Source of the DNA: Stomoxys calcitrans
Taxonomy: Eukaryota > Arthropoda > Insecta > Diptera > Muscidae
Assembly: GCF_963082655.1 (NCBI RefSeq)
Contig: NC_081553.1
Coordinates: 41,581,812-41,645,811 of the forward strand
Length of the DNA: 64,000 nt
Direction of reading: 5' to 3'
Translations under genes and position numbers: made by a program
Shown here: positions 23,906-35,861 of the stretch, piece after piece
Numbering within the stretch: the first letter of the stretch is position 1
Layout of the letters: each line of letters begins with the position of its first letter
Notes under the pieces: model-generated
The model's input: the letters and a program-made list of their open reading frames with translations, nothing else
Database searches by the model: none
What the model was told of the DNA's origin: nothing

Positions 23906-25710
23906 CTTGTTTTTTTTTCTAAAGACAAAATGTCCATGAAATTTTCTCTAAAGACAAAATGCCCATGAAATTTTCTCTAAAGACAAAATTTCCATGAAAT
24001 TTTCTCTAAAGACAAAATTTCCATGAAATTTTCTCTAAAGACAAAATTTCCATGAAATTTTCTCTAAAGACAAAATTTCCATTAAAATTTCTCTAAAGAC
24101 AAAATTTCCATGAAATTTTCTCTAAAGACAAAATTTCCATGAAATTTTCGCTAAAGACAAAATTTCAATGAAATTTTCTCTAAAGACAAAATTTCCATAA
24201 AATTTCTCTAAAGACAAAATTTCCAGGAAATTTTCTCTAAAGACAAAATTCCCATGAAATTTTCTCTTAAGACAAAATTTCTATGAAATTTTCCCTAAAG
24301 ACAAAATTTCCATAGAATTTTTTCTTAAGACAAAATTTCCATGAAGTTTTCTCTAAAGACAAAAATTCCATGAAATTTTCTCTAAAGACAAAATTTAAAT
24401 GAAATTACCTCTCAAAGACAAAAATTCCATGAAATTTTCTCTAAAGACAAAATTTCCATGAAATTTTCTCTAAAGACATGAAATTTTCTCTAAAAACAAA
24501 ATTTCCATGAAATTTTCGCTAAAGACAAAATTTCCATGAAATTTTCTCTAAAGACAAAAATATTCTCTAAAGGCAAAATTTCCATGAAATTTTCTCTAAA
24601 GACAAAATTTCCATGAAATTTTCTCTAAAGACAAAATTTCCATGAAATTTTCTCTAAAGACAAAATTTCCATGAAATTTTCTCTAAAGACAAAATTTCCA
24701 TGAAATTTTCTCTAAAGACAAAATTTCCATGAAATTTTCTCTAAAGACAAAATTTTGATTAAATTTTTTTTAAAGACAAAATTTTGATGAAATTTTCTCT
24801 AAGGACAAAATTTCCATAAAATTTTCTCTAAATACAAAATTTCCCTAAAGACAAAATTTTGATTAAATTTTCTCTAAAGACAAAATTTTGATGAAATTTT
24901 CTCTAAAGACAAAATTTCCATGAAATTTTCTCTAAAGACAAAATTTCCATGAAATTTTCTCTAAAGACAAAATTTCCATGAAATTTTCTCTAAAGACAAA
25001 ATTTCCATGAAATTTTCTCTAAAGACAAAATTTCCATAAAATTTTCTCCAAAGACAAAATGTCCATGATATTTTCGCCAAAGACAAAATTTCCATGAAAT
25101 TTTCTCTAAAGACAAAATTTCCATGAAATTTTCTCTAAGACAAAATTTCTATGTAATTTTTTCCAACGATAAAATTTCCATGAAATTTTCTCCAAAGACA
25201 AAATTTCCATGAGATTTTCTCTAAAGACAAAATTTCCATGAAATTTTCTCTAAAGAAAAAATTTAAATGAAATTTTCCTTAAAGACAAAATTTCTATTAA
25301 ATTTTCTCTAAAGACAAAATTTCCACGAAATTTTCTCTAAAGACAAAATTTCCATGAAATTTTCTCTAAAGACAAAATGTTCATGAAATTTTCATGAAAT
25401 TCTCTAAAGACAAAATTTCCATGAAATTTTCTCTAAAGACAAAATTTCCATGAAATTTTCTCTAAAGACAACATTTCCATGAAATTTTCTCTAAAGACAA
25501 CATTTCCATGAAATTTTCTCTAATGACAAAATTTCCATGAAATTTTCTCTAAAGACAAAATTTCCATGAAATTTTCTCTAAAAACAAAATTACCATGAAA
25601 TTTTCTCTAATGACAAAATTTCCATGAAATTTTCAATGCAGATAAAATTCCATGAAGTGTTGTCTAAAGACATAAAATCTTCTCTTATGATAAAATTTTC
25701 ATAAAAATTT
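23906..25710. repeat. 29-bp minisatellite, about 60 units
   Basis: The period-29 unit contains TCTCTAAAGACAAAATTTCC followed by ATGAAATTT, with many near-perfect copies. Variants (TTTTGATTAAATTT near 24750, ATGTCCATG near 25060) are scattered or in short runs. Unit fragments also occur at 26296-26530, 27542-27830, 32460-33000 (reverse) and inside the hAT-like element. Confidence 0.95.
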
Positions 25711-25754
25711 ATTTACAAACATCATTTCCCGGATCCGGGAAACGGGGTCACAGA

Positions 25755-26295
25755 TTGAGACTACTGAAGGTTTAACCTGCGCGCACAACGAAACGACTTT
25801 TGTGGACGCTGTCTTGATGAGGATGACAAGGAAACGATCGAGCCCGGGTCTACTAGGGCATAAGCTTCCCATCTTAAGGAGGCGATTTTTCTCCGAACTC
25901 TGAGATCGAGGATAAGACTCGTTTGATTCGACAGTGGACGCAATGAATTTTTCAATACGCTCTCATGCATGCGCAGAGGCGGAGTACCATTGTTTGACAA
26001 TTGGCTAGTGAATAATTGAGTGAGTATGGACCGACACTTCGGAGAAGCACTCGCTTGATTGCGTGATAGATAGGTGCTTGCTCCCTAATCTCAAATTATA
26101 TTTCTTGTAATTTTCATATCTCATCATACCCTTATCTGTCCTATGAGACGGAGCAAGGGGCAGGGTATTTTATCATCATATTTTTATCATCCTTTTCCTT
26201 TTCTTCTTTTTCTTACCAGGTTGCAACAATGGACCGAACTGGTCTCCGAGTGAACTCACCCCTGGACCACCCATTCAACCTTAACCTTCTCTTAA
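25755..26295 (+). pseudogene. LINE 3' fragment (RNase H-bearing family)
   Basis: The sequence reads RAQRNDFCGRCLDEDDKETIE, matching the SCLDEDEKETIEHFLC end of the copy at 26540-27541. It then continues through a 3' region ending GTTGCAACAATGGACCGAAC and CCACCCATTCAACC, parallel to that copy's end. 5' truncated, as is usual for LINEs. Confidence 0.7.
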
Positions 26296-26535
26296 CACAA
26301 AACCTCCATGCAAATTTCTCTAATGACAAATTTCCATGAATTTTTCTCCAAAAGACAAATTTTCATTGATTTTTCTCTGGAACCAACATATCCATGAAAT
26401 TTTCTTTGAAGAAAAATTTCCATAAAATTTTCCCCAAAGGGAAATTTCTACGAAAATGTTTCCAAAGACAATATTTAAGTGAAATTTTCCCTAATGAGAA
26501 AATTTCCATAAAATTTTCTCTTGTAATAAGAGAGA
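26296..26535. repeat. Degenerate 29-bp repeat units
   Basis: Units such as CATGAAATTTTCT and GACAAATTTCCATGA resemble the 23906-25710 array, separated from it by the LINE fragment. Confidence 0.7.
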
Positions 26536-26539
26536 CAAA

Positions 26540-27541
26540 TGGAGGGCGGAGTAGGATGAGACTTCGATCTACACAGATGGCTCCTAGATGAGTCAGGGAC
26601 TGGATTGGGAGTCTGCTCTGATGCACTCAATATCAGTATGTCTCTGAGACCGCCGGACGAGTGTACGGTCTTTCAGGCAGAGGGCTTACCGCCGTCGAAG
26701 CTCAGAATTTATGTGGACAGTATGGCGGCGCTCAAGGCCTTGGGGTCGACGATGGTGAGGTCGAGATGCGTGGCGGGCTGTTTGGAATCCCTGAATAGGC
26801 TCCTGGCCCACGATGTGACACTGACATGGATTCCTGGGCATAAGGGGGATCCAGGAAATGAGAGGGTGGATGAGTGCGCCAGAAGGGGTTCGTCTGCACC
26901 GGGCGGGCCAGTCATCGGTCTTGCCTACGTGCCATTTCTCGAGCTACTAAACACAGTAGATGGGATGGTCAGGGCGGCGTCGGTGGTGGGACTCGGTAGA
27001 TGGTTGCCGGCCTGCGAAAGCGCTATGACCGGTCATCGACCGGAGGAGGAAGAGGGTGATAAGAGGTCGATGAGTACTTTAACAAGGGTCATAAGCGGCC
27101 ACTGTGCTATAGGCCACATGGCGGCGCGCATGGGGATACCGCACAATGGCTTCTATAGGAGTTGCCTCGATGAAGATGAGAAGGAGACTATTGAGCACTT
27201 TCTGTGTTCCTGTTTGGGTCTACAGAGACGTAGGCTCTCCTTTCTGGCGAGCCGTTTTTTCTTGATCTGGGTGAACTTGCAAACGTACCTTTGATATCTC
27301 TCCTGGAGTTTGTTAAGGGAACACGTTGGTTCAGACAGGGGTGTGCCACAGGGGTAGGCGATTCTTCACCCCCCGTTCGGGTTTCTCCACTCCTCCTGTC
27401 CTTTTCTTTTATTCGTGTATATCCTCTAGTACGTGGTCTCACATTTTCTTTTTCTTCCCTTTCTCTATCTAGGGTACCACAATGGGCCAAACTGGCTTCC
27501 CATCGAACTGACCTTTGGTGGGCAACCCATTCAACCTAACC
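26540..27541 (+). pseudogene. LINE ORF2 C-terminal part with RNase H domain
   Basis: An RNase H-like domain is visible in order: IYTDGS (26567-26584), FQAEGL, IYVDSMAALKALG and WIPGHKGDPGNERVDECARR. A C-terminal cysteine/histidine part, CLDEDEKETIEHFLCSC, follows. RNase H after reverse transcriptase is typical of I/LOA/R1-related LINEs (established knowledge). The first aspartate motif is in a different frame and followed by TAG, so the copy is dead. The 3' end reads ACCACAATGGGCCAAACTGG. It is inserted among 29-bp repeat units. Confidence 0.75.
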
Positions 27542-27830
27542 TTCTCTAATAACAAATTTAACATGAAATTTTCTCTAACAACAAAATCCCATGAAATTTT
27601 CTTTAAAGAAAAGAAAATTTTCATGAAATTTTCTATAAAGACAAAATTTTCATGATATTTTCTATAAAGACAAAATTTTCATGCATTTTTTTAAGATTAA
27701 ATCCCCATAAATTTTATATGTTTTAAAAACATTTTTTCTTCTTTGCGTTTAAAATTTCGATGATATTTTCTCCCAAGACAAAATATGGTGCCAAAAATCC
27801 TAAAAGGCAACAATTTAATGAAATAAGTCT
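27542..27830. repeat. Degenerate 29-bp repeat units
   Basis: CATGAAATTTTCT(A/C)TAAAGAC phrases continue after the LINE end and fade by about 27800. Confidence 0.65.
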
Positions 27831-28746
27831 ATCCAAAAATCTTTGATGCCAAACATTGGCAAATAACCTATCCTTTTCTTTACCAAAACCACGGCATAAA
27901 AAACCAATAATTTTCTCAAACTTTGAAATCTAAGTAACTTTTCTTCAGCTTTAACATTTAACTTTTACTCTTCTTCGGAAGTTCAATTCCGTATTTCTTG
28001 GAGATTTCATGCCAATCTCAAACACATCATGGATTTTTTCAACACGCATATGCCTGGCGCATGTAATTATCCAAACCCAAGCAAATCACGGCACAAGAAC
28101 GGGGCATCTTCAACGGTTTAACGGTGGCTAAGATTTGAATCGCACTTTGCGTCTTCTCGGCAAATTTTAAGTCTCGTTGATAGCCAGCATCTTAACTTGA
28201 AGATAGGCGCAAAAATGAATAGAAAGATGTACGGATCATCGTCATGATACCACTACTGGGGAACTACAATATTTCGCATAAGCTATGGCCAGTATGAGTA
28301 CGAATACTCATCCATGGCCATGTTTGACTGTGTCTGTGGATAATAACAGGAAAAAAATTAATAAAGGCCAGTAATGCGAAAGAATGTTCGAATGAAAATG
28401 CCTTTTGACGGAATATTTTAGCCATCGCATCAACAGCCAACAACTTTCTTTGTTGTCAGCTCTATTCAATAATACACACTGGGCCTTTGGATTTGCCAAG
28501 TTCAAATAAATGCGGAATGAAAGTATTTTTCGCACCATGGAATTAAGCAAAAATGGGGAGTAGTATGATGAGGTATGAGGAAAATATACTTTTCATTCGA
28601 ATTTTTTGAGATTTATAAAAAATTTTATTTTATATATTTTTTTTGCTGTAGACATAAAATGTTGAGATAATAAAATTTTTGTCAAAAAGTTTCCTTCAGA
28701 ATTTGGATTTAGAAAAAAATTTAGTCAAATTTGTTTCTTATGGATT
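27831..28746. other. Non-repetitive interval without a recognised gene
   Basis: No repeat-family match. The minus-strand frame at 28308-28550 has no recognisable domain. Probably intronic or intergenic unique DNA. Confidence 0.4.
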
Positions 28747-29880
28747 TTTATACCCTCCACCATAGGATGGGGGTGTACTAAATTCGTCATTCTGTTTGTA
28801 ACTACTCGAAATATTCGTCTGAGACCCCATCAAGTATATATATTCTTGATCGTCATGACATTTTATGTCGATCTAGTCATGTCCGTCCGTCTGTCCATCC
28901 GTCCGTCTGTCCATCCGTCCGTCCCTCTGTCCGTCCGTCCGTCCCTCTGTCCGTCCGTCCGTCCCTCTGTCCGTTCGTCTGTCCGTCCGTCTGCCCGTCC
29001 GTCTGTCTGTCGATAGCACGCTAACTTTCAAAGGAGTAAAGCTTTTCGCTTGCAATTTCGCACAAATACTTATCATTAGTGTAGGTCGGCTGGGATTGTA
29101 AATGGGCCATATCGGTCTATGTTTTGATATAGCTGGCATATAAACCGATATTGGGTCTTGACTTCTTGAGCCTCTAGAGGGCACAATTCTCATCCGATTG
29201 GAGTGAAATTTTGCACGACGTGTTTTGTCATTATATCCAACAACAGGTCAAAGTATGGTTCAAGTCGGTCCATGTTTTGATATCGCTGCCATATAAACCG
29301 ATCTTGGGTCTTGACTTCTTGAGCCTCTGGAGGGCACAATTCTCATCCGATTGGAATAAAATTTTGCACGAAGTATTATGTTGTGATATCCAAAATCAGT
29401 GCCAAGTATGGTTCAAATCGAACTATAACCTGATATAGCTGTCATATAAACCGATCTGGGAACTTGACTTCTTGAGCTTCTAGAGGGCGCAATTCGTTTT
29501 CGATTTGGCTGAAATTTAGCATGACGTATTTTATTATGACTTTCAATAACTTTGCCAAATAAGGTTCAAATCGGTCCATAACCTGATATAGCTGCCATAT
29601 TAATCGATCTGGGATCTTGACTTCTTGAGCCTCTAGAGGTCGCATTTATTTTCCGATTGGCCTGAAATTTTGTACGACGGATCCTCTCATGACCATCAAC
29701 ATACATGTTTATTATGGTCTGAATTGGTCTATAGCCTGATACAGCCCCCATATAAATAGATCTCTCCATTTTACTTCTTGAGCCCTCAAAGGGCGCAATT
29801 CTTATTCGAACTGGCTGACATTTCACACAGGTCTCCAACATATAATTTAATTGTAGTCCGAGTCGGATCATATCTTGTTG
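28747..29880 (+). mobile_element. Mini-me type A element with an expanded (GTCY)n tract
   Basis: The head TATACCCTCCACCATAGGAT and core TATATATTCTTGATCGTCAT lead into a GTCC/GTCT tract of about 130 bases (28878-29010), the longest in the window. About five body units follow. The tail palindrome is missing and the copy stops near 29880. Confidence 0.8.
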
Positions 29881-30761
29881 TTCTTTCTTTTTGTGAAATT
29901 TTTAATTTTCTGGAAATTTTATCAGCATTTTGTTTTAATTTAATATTTCCCACCTCATCCAACCCCCCCTCTTAGCAATCATTGGTTTTTGTCTCATACT
30001 TCTCTTTAAATCCTAGACCAGTAAACAAAGAAAATGAGTGACGATTAAATATGCACTTACAAGCCTAATTTTATATGTTTATTTGTTTGTTTTTCTTTCT
30101 CTATGAATAAAATTAACCAAAAAAATGGTTTCTAAGACTTAATTAAATTTTCTAATAACTAAAAAATGCATAAATTCACATTTGGAATGGCATGTTGCCT
30201 CGCAGAAAACTAACACAAAGTTTCGACTTAAGTGATTTTCAAAAATTTCATTTTCTAAATCTAGACAGACAAAAAATAGAAATTGCAATATTCACCTTTT
30301 CATAAGCCAAATATTGTAGAAATCACTTTCTTTGTTTAAAGGTCATGGCCCCTAAAAAATAAGGCCAACTAGCCACAACATTCAAAATTCACAAAAAAGT
30401 CTACCCAATTACCATGAAACCAATGAATGAATTTCTGGGTTGCCCCAGAGCCAATAATGGGGAGTGCTGCAAAAAACAAAAAAAAGTACCCCATGTAAAC
30501 ATATGAAAAAAGATGCTGAACGCCAAGGTGTGGGTACACATGCGCAGTTTTTTTGTTGATAATGAATTTATGAAAAGAAACAACCACAAACACGCGACCA
30601 GGCAATAAACACTGCCTAATCTCTTCTTGCCTCAAGGAAATTCGCATAGTTTTCTTATGACATTCACATATGAGTTTAGTTAATCTTCGACAGAATTGAA
30701 GAAAGTGGACGCTTGTTCTTTAGCTTTGATCAGGCGAACCTGTAATTACATTGGCATATAA
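29881..30761. other. AT-rich interval without a recognised gene
   Basis: No repeat-family match and no supported coding sequence. Confidence 0.4.
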
Positions 30762-30763
30762 TA

Positions 30764-31179
30764 AAGGGTGATTTTTTGAGGTTAGGATTTTCATGCATTA
30801 GTATTTGACAGATCACGTGGGATTTCAGACATGGTGTCAAAGAGAAAGATGCTCAGTATGCTTTGACATTTCATCATGAATAGACTTACTAACGAGCAAC
30901 GCTTGCAAATCATTGAATTTTGCTTATTTACGTAGCCATTCAACCAGAAATGAGCCTCATCGCTGAACAAAATTTGTCAAAATTTGAACACATTTCGAAC
31001 CGAACACTGATTTTGGTAATAAAATTCAATGATTTGTAAGCGTTGCTCGTTAGTAAGTCTATTCATGATGAAATGTCAAAGCATACTGAGCATCTTTCTC
31101 TTTGACACCATGTCTGAAATCCCACGTGATCTGTCAAATACTAATGCATGAAAATCCTAACCTCAAAAAAATCACCCTT
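30764..31179 (-). mobile_element. Fold-back Tc1/mariner-derived element with transposase remnants
   Basis: Two arms of about 158 bases (30764-30921 and 31021-31179) are near-perfect inverted repeats with ends AAGGGTGATTTTTTGAGG, flanked by TA (30762-30763, 31180-31181). Read from the right on the minus strand, the arm encodes MNRLTNEQRLQIIEFYYQNQ and SVRNVF, a transposase N-terminus. The loop encodes FSDEAHFWLNGYVNKQN, which carries an aspartate of the DD(E/D) catalytic domain. The middle of the gene is deleted. Non-autonomous. Confidence 0.85.
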
Positions 31180-31196
31180 TACTTCTAATGGCGTTT

Positions 31197-32221
31197 TTTA
31201 TACCCTCCACCATAAGATGGGGGGTATACTAATTTCGTCATTCTGTTTGTAACTACTCGAAATATTCGTCTGAGACCCCATAAAGTATATATATTCTTGA
31301 TCGTCGCGACATTTTATGTCGATCTAGCCATGTCCGTCCGTCTGTCCGTCTGTCCGTCTGTCCGTCCGTCCGTCCGTCCGTCCATCTGTCTGTCGAAAGC
31401 ACGCTAACTTCCGAAGGAGTAAAGCTAGCCGCTTGAAATTTTGCACAAATACTTCTTATTAGTGTAGGTCGGTTGGTATTGTAAATGGGCCATATCGGTC
31501 CATAACCTGATATAGCTGCCATATAAACCGATCTTGGGTCTTGACTTCTTGAGCGTCTAGAGGGCACAATTCTTATCCGATTTGAATGAATTTTTGCACG
31601 AAGTATTTCGTTATGATATCCAACAACTGTGCCAAGTATGGTTTAAATCGGTCCATAACCTAATATAGCTGTCATATAAACAGATCTGGGGATTTGACTT
31701 CTTGAGCTTCTAGAGGGCGCAATTCCTATCCGATTTGGCTAAAATTTTGCATGACGTATTTTATTTTTACTTTCAACAACTGTGCCAAATAAGGTTCAAA
31801 TCGGTTCATAACCTGATATAGCTGCCATATAAACCGATCTGGGATCTTGACTTCTTGACCCCTAGAGGTCGCAATTATTATCCGATATGCCTGAAATGTT
31901 GTACGATGGATCCTCTCATGACCATCAACAAACGTGTTTATTATGGTCTGAATCGGTCTATAGCCCGATACAGATCCCATATAAATCGTTCTTTCTATTT
32001 TACTTCGTGAGCCCCAATGGGCGCAATTCTCCAACATATAATTTAATTGTGGTCCGAACCGGACCATATCTTGATATCGTTTTAATAGCAGAGCAACTCT
32101 TTTCTTATATCGTTTTTTGCCTAAGAAGAGATGCCGGGAAAGGAACTCGACAAATGCGATCCATGGTGGAGGGTATATAAGATTCGGCCCGGCCGAACTT
32201 AGCACGCTTTTACTTGTTTTC
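31197..32221 (+). mobile_element. Mini-me/DINE-like element, type A, complete reference copy
   Basis: The best preserved copy: head TATACCCTCCACCATAAGAT, core AGTATATATATTCTTGATCG, GTCY tract 31332-31390, about five body units, then GGTGGAGGGTATATAAGATT, the palindrome TTCGGCCCGGCCGAA and GCACGCTTTTACTTGTTTT. The TATACCCTCCACCAT of the head is inverted at the tail, giving subterminal inverted repeats. It begins 18 bases after the fold-back element. Confidence 0.8.
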
Positions 32222-33010
32222 TTAAAATTTGGTCATAAGTTAATGAAATTTTTCTCTAACTATGAAATATTTTAGAAACTTTGCAGAAAGTGGACAAATT
32301 TAACATACATATGGCCGATGCAAAGTCCATTATAAGGGGACCATTAATTTGTAAACAAGCCTTAATTTACTCTGTAAGGGTCTTTTCCCAAATTATGTAT
32401 AACTTTGGTGCCAACGGATTCATATTGGATAAGAGGGCCGAAAAACACGGGCCAGGCCATTAAAAAAATTTCGCTAAAATTTTGTCTTTAGAGAAAATTT
32501 TGAAAGAATTAGTTTACGAGAAAATATCAAGGATGAATGGATTATGAAAATTTTGTCTTTAGAGAAAATTTAATGGAAATTTTGTTTTTGTAGAAAATTT
32601 CATGGAAATTTTGTTTTTAGTAAGTTTTGTTTTGTTTTGTAGAAAATTTCATGGAAATTTTGTCTTAAGAGAAAATTTCATGGAAATTCTGTGTTTAGGA
32701 AAAATTTTAAAGAAGTTTTGTGTCTAGGAAAAATTTTAAGGAAATTTTGTCTTTAGAAAAATTTCATGAAAAAAAAAATTAAGAGAAAATTTCATGGGTA
32801 TTTTGTCCTTAGAGAAAATTTCGTGGAAATTTTGTATGTAGAAACATTTTAACGGAAATTTTGTTTTTAGAGAAAATTTCTTGGAAATTTTGTTTTTAGA
32901 GAAAATTTCATGGAAATTTTGTCTTAAGAAAAAATTTTATGGAAATTTTGTCTTTAGCGAAAAGGTCATGAAAATTTTGTCATTTGCGATTTACAATACC
33001 ATGCATGGTC
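32222..33010 (-). repeat. 29-bp repeat units, reverse orientation
   Basis: From about 32460 the reverse complement of the 23906-25710 unit recurs: ATTTTGTCTTTAGAGAAAAT with TTCATGGAAA. Copies are more divergent than in the main array. 32222-32460 is AT-rich with no gene. Confidence 0.75.
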
Positions 33011-33021
33011 ATTAAAAAAAA

Positions 33022-33108
33022 AAATCCTCAAAGAGGTGTCGCACTGCGGGACGCTGATCGGTCTCGGCTATAAAAAAAGGTCCCTTCTCGGTTCCTGGTG
33101 GTAATGTT
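33022..33108 (+). mobile_element. tRNA-derived SINE, internal fragment
   Basis: CTCAAAGAGGTGTCGCACTG and CGGCTATAAAAA match the middle of the full SINE at 42570. Confidence 0.65.
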
Positions 33109-33109
33109 G

Positions 33110-33449
33110 TTGCTTAGGATAATGTTCTCAATAGGAAAGGGATGGCACTTCAGACATTTCGACTCTAATATGGATATCAAATTCGTGCTGCACTTCCAAA
33201 TCCCTTTAATTTGAGCCCCATATTGCCATGGCCGATAAATATGAACCTTTTGGAGTGTGTTTAGGGGCTGGGGCGGTCACCGGCGCTTTGCAGTGAAAAT
33301 AGATGTTAAATTCGTTCTTTATTCCCAACGAAAATGCAGTTCAGTTTAGGGGGTGCTTTAAGGCGTACCTCAAAACACTTGGCTCCAAAATTAGATATCA
33401 AATTCGTTTTATACTCTCAAATACCTTTCATTTGATTCTTATATTATTA
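33110..33449 (+). repeat. 110-bp-unit element fragment
   Basis: Units with TTTGAGCCCCATATTGCCAT and GGCTGGGGCGGTCACC lie immediately before a second element start at 33450. Confidence 0.6.
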
Positions 33450-34295
33450 GTAGCTGACCCGGGCCCGCTCCGCTGCGCCTTCTTTTACTTTAGATGGGAC
33501 AAAAGTTTCCTTGGAATAATTAAAGATCTTTTAGGGAAATACCATGATAAGAAAATAGTATACCGTTTGACTAACAGTTTAACAATAAAAATGCCTTTAT
33601 CTGAATCCCATATGATCTTTATTGGTCTACGAATTTAAGTTTGGATGCAAGGTGTACTCCATTTTTAAAATAGTTCATTTCAGCCCGATTTTCTCATGAT
33701 GTCTGATTTAGTGGTGTATCAAGTATCCCCCAGATACTTGGCCCTGCAAAAATCAGATTTTCAGATTCGTATTCTACTCGCAAAAACCTTTCATTTGAGT
33801 CCCATATTGCCATGGTCGGTAAATATGTCCGATTTAGGGATGTTTTGGGGGTTGGGGTGGTCCCCCTAGCACTTGGTTCGACAAATGGATATCAGATACG
33901 TTTTCTTATTCGAAATACCTTTCATTTGAGTCCCATATTGTCGTGATGCGTCTAAATATATGTTTGGTAGGTTTTAGGGTGGGGCGGCCCCCCTAGGTAC
34001 CCCATCCGAAATTAAGATACCAAATTTTTATTGTTAAGAGATTATATGAGAGCACACAAAATTTCGCTTAAATCGCACCACCCATCTCCGAGATCTGGCC
34101 TTCTGAAAATTAGGGTAAGGGGGAGGGTCCGCCACCCCTTCAAATATTAAAAAATGTAGTACACTATTTTCACCACGGGGTTATTATGCACGGGGTTATT
34201 ATGCACCATCTGTGAAAATTTCAAGAAAATTGGTTCAGCCGTTTCTGAGTCATAAGGAACACACAAACATACAAACAAACAAACACAAATTGATT
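33450..34295 (+). mobile_element. 110-bp-unit element (copy 2)
   Basis: It starts AGTAGCTGACCCGGGCCCGC and ends TTGGTTCAGCCGTTTCTGAG, ACAAACAAACAAACACAAAT and TGATTTTTAT. It has fewer body units than the copy at 4168. It abuts the head of the type B mini-me element. Confidence 0.65.
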
Positions 34296-35603
34296 TTTAT
34301 ACCCACCACCGAAGGATTCATTTTGTCATTCCGTTTGCAACACATCGAAATATCCATTTCCGACCCTATGAAGTATATATATTCTTGATCAGCGTAAAAA
34401 TCTAAGACGATCTAGACATGTCCGTCCGTCTGTCCGTCTGTCTGTTGAAATCACGCTACAGTCTTCAAAATCAGAGATGCAAAGATTCTTGTTTTGTCCA
34501 TAAGCAGGTTAAGTTCGAAGATGGGCTATATCAGACTATATCTTGATATAGCCCCCATATAGACCGATCCGCCGATTTTGGGTCTTAGGCCAATAAAAGC
34601 CACATTTATTATCCGATTTTGTTGAAATTTAGGACAATGAGTTGTGTTAGGCCCTTCGACATCCCTCGTCAATTTGGCTCAGATCGGTTCAGATTTGGAT
34701 ATAGTTGCCATATAGACCGTTCCGCCGATTTGGGGTTTTAGGCCTATAAAAGCCACATTTATTATCCGATTTTGCTGAAATTTGGGACAGTGAATTGAGT
34801 TAGGTCCCTCGACATCCTTCGTCAATTTGGCCCAAATCGATTCAGATTTGGATATAGTTGCCATATAGACCGTTCCGCCGATTTGGGGTTTTGGGCCTAT
34901 AAAAGCCACATTTATTATCCGATTTTGTTGAAATTTAGGACAGTGAGTTGTATTAAGTCATTCGATATCCTTCTTCAATTTGGTCCTAATCGGTTAAGAT
35001 TTGGATACAGCTGCCATATAGACCGATCTCTCGATTTAAGGTTTTGGGCCCATAAAAAGCGTATTTATTGTCCGATGTCGCCGAAATTCGGGACAGTGAG
35101 TTAGGTTAAGTCCCTTGACGAACTTCTGCAACATCGCTCTGATCGGTACAGATTTGGATATAGCTGCCATATAGACCGATATATCGGTTTTAGGTTTTGG
35201 GTCCATAAAAGGCGCATTTTATGTCCCATGTCGCTGAAATTTGAGACAGTGAATTTAGATAGGCTCTTCAACGTCCTTCTTTTATTTGGCCCAGATCGGT
35301 TCAGATTTGAATTTAGCTGCCATATAGACCGATATCTCAATTTAAAGTCTTCGCTCATAAAAACGCGCATTAATCCGATTTCACTGAAATTTGACGCAGT
35401 GACTTATGTTAGGCTTTTCGGCATCCGTGTCATAGATAGTTCAGATAGGTTTATTTTTAGATTTAGCTACTGTACTTATTAGTATTTGATTCAAATCGGA
35501 ACATATTTCGATACAACTGCTATGGAACATAAGGTATGACATTTTCACCGAATTTTCCAAAGTTCGGCCCGGCCGAACTTAACGCCTTTTTACTTATTAT
35601 ATA
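34296..35603 (+). mobile_element. Mini-me-like element, type B, complete
   Basis: The head TATACCCACCACCGAAGGAT, core AAGTATATATATTCTTGATC and GTCCGTCCGTCTGTCCGTCT lead into about six body units with GGGACAGTGAGTTG and GGCCCATAAAAGCCACATTT. The tail is AAGTTCGGCCCGGCCGAACT. It shares architecture with type A, but the unit sequence differs. Confidence 0.8.
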
Positions 35604-35639
35604 TAAGATTTCTAGAAAATTTTGCCTTCAGAGAAAAAT

Positions 35640-35861
35640 TCATGGAAATTTTGTCTTTAGAGAAAGCTGCATTAAGTTAGTCAATTTTGGAGCATAGATT
35701 GCAAAACAATGTGAATTTCTTTTGGGAGAATTTATAAGGATTTCGTTACATTCCAGGATACTGGCAGCCAACTTGTCAATGACCAATGATAGCACACTGA
35801 TGGTTAATCCTTGTGTGGCAAATATTATTGAAATAAAAATAATTAAAATTAATAATAACAT
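35640..35861 (-). CDS. Candidate small secreted peptide
   Basis: A 73-codon frame starts with a strongly hydrophobic signal-like segment (MLLLILIIFISIIFATQG), then a short mature part with two cysteines (ILECNEIL, NSHCFAIY). A TATAAAAAG box on the same strand (35921-35929) lies about 60 bases before the ATG, leaving room for a short leader. The last codons run into a 29-bp repeat unit, so the original 3' end may have been lost or the true gene spliced. No homologue is recognised. AT-rich chance frames of this length exist, so confidence is low. Confidence 0.25.
   Translation of the reverse strand: MLLLILIIFISIIFATQGLTISVLSLVIDKLAASILECNEILINSPKRNSHCFAIYAPKLTNLMQLSLKTKFP

Noticed and set aside
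23906..25710. Possible CRISPR array because of regular 29-bp repetition
   Set aside because: There are no unique spacers: the unit is contiguous, the host is a eukaryote and no cas genes are present.
26605..27294. Host gene of 229 codons
   Set aside because: The frame is the RNase H and C-terminal part of a LINE protein, with the first catalytic motif in another frame.
31726..32205. 159-codon minus-strand frame
   Set aside because: It is the antisense of a mini-me body and tail; similar frames recur in other copies.
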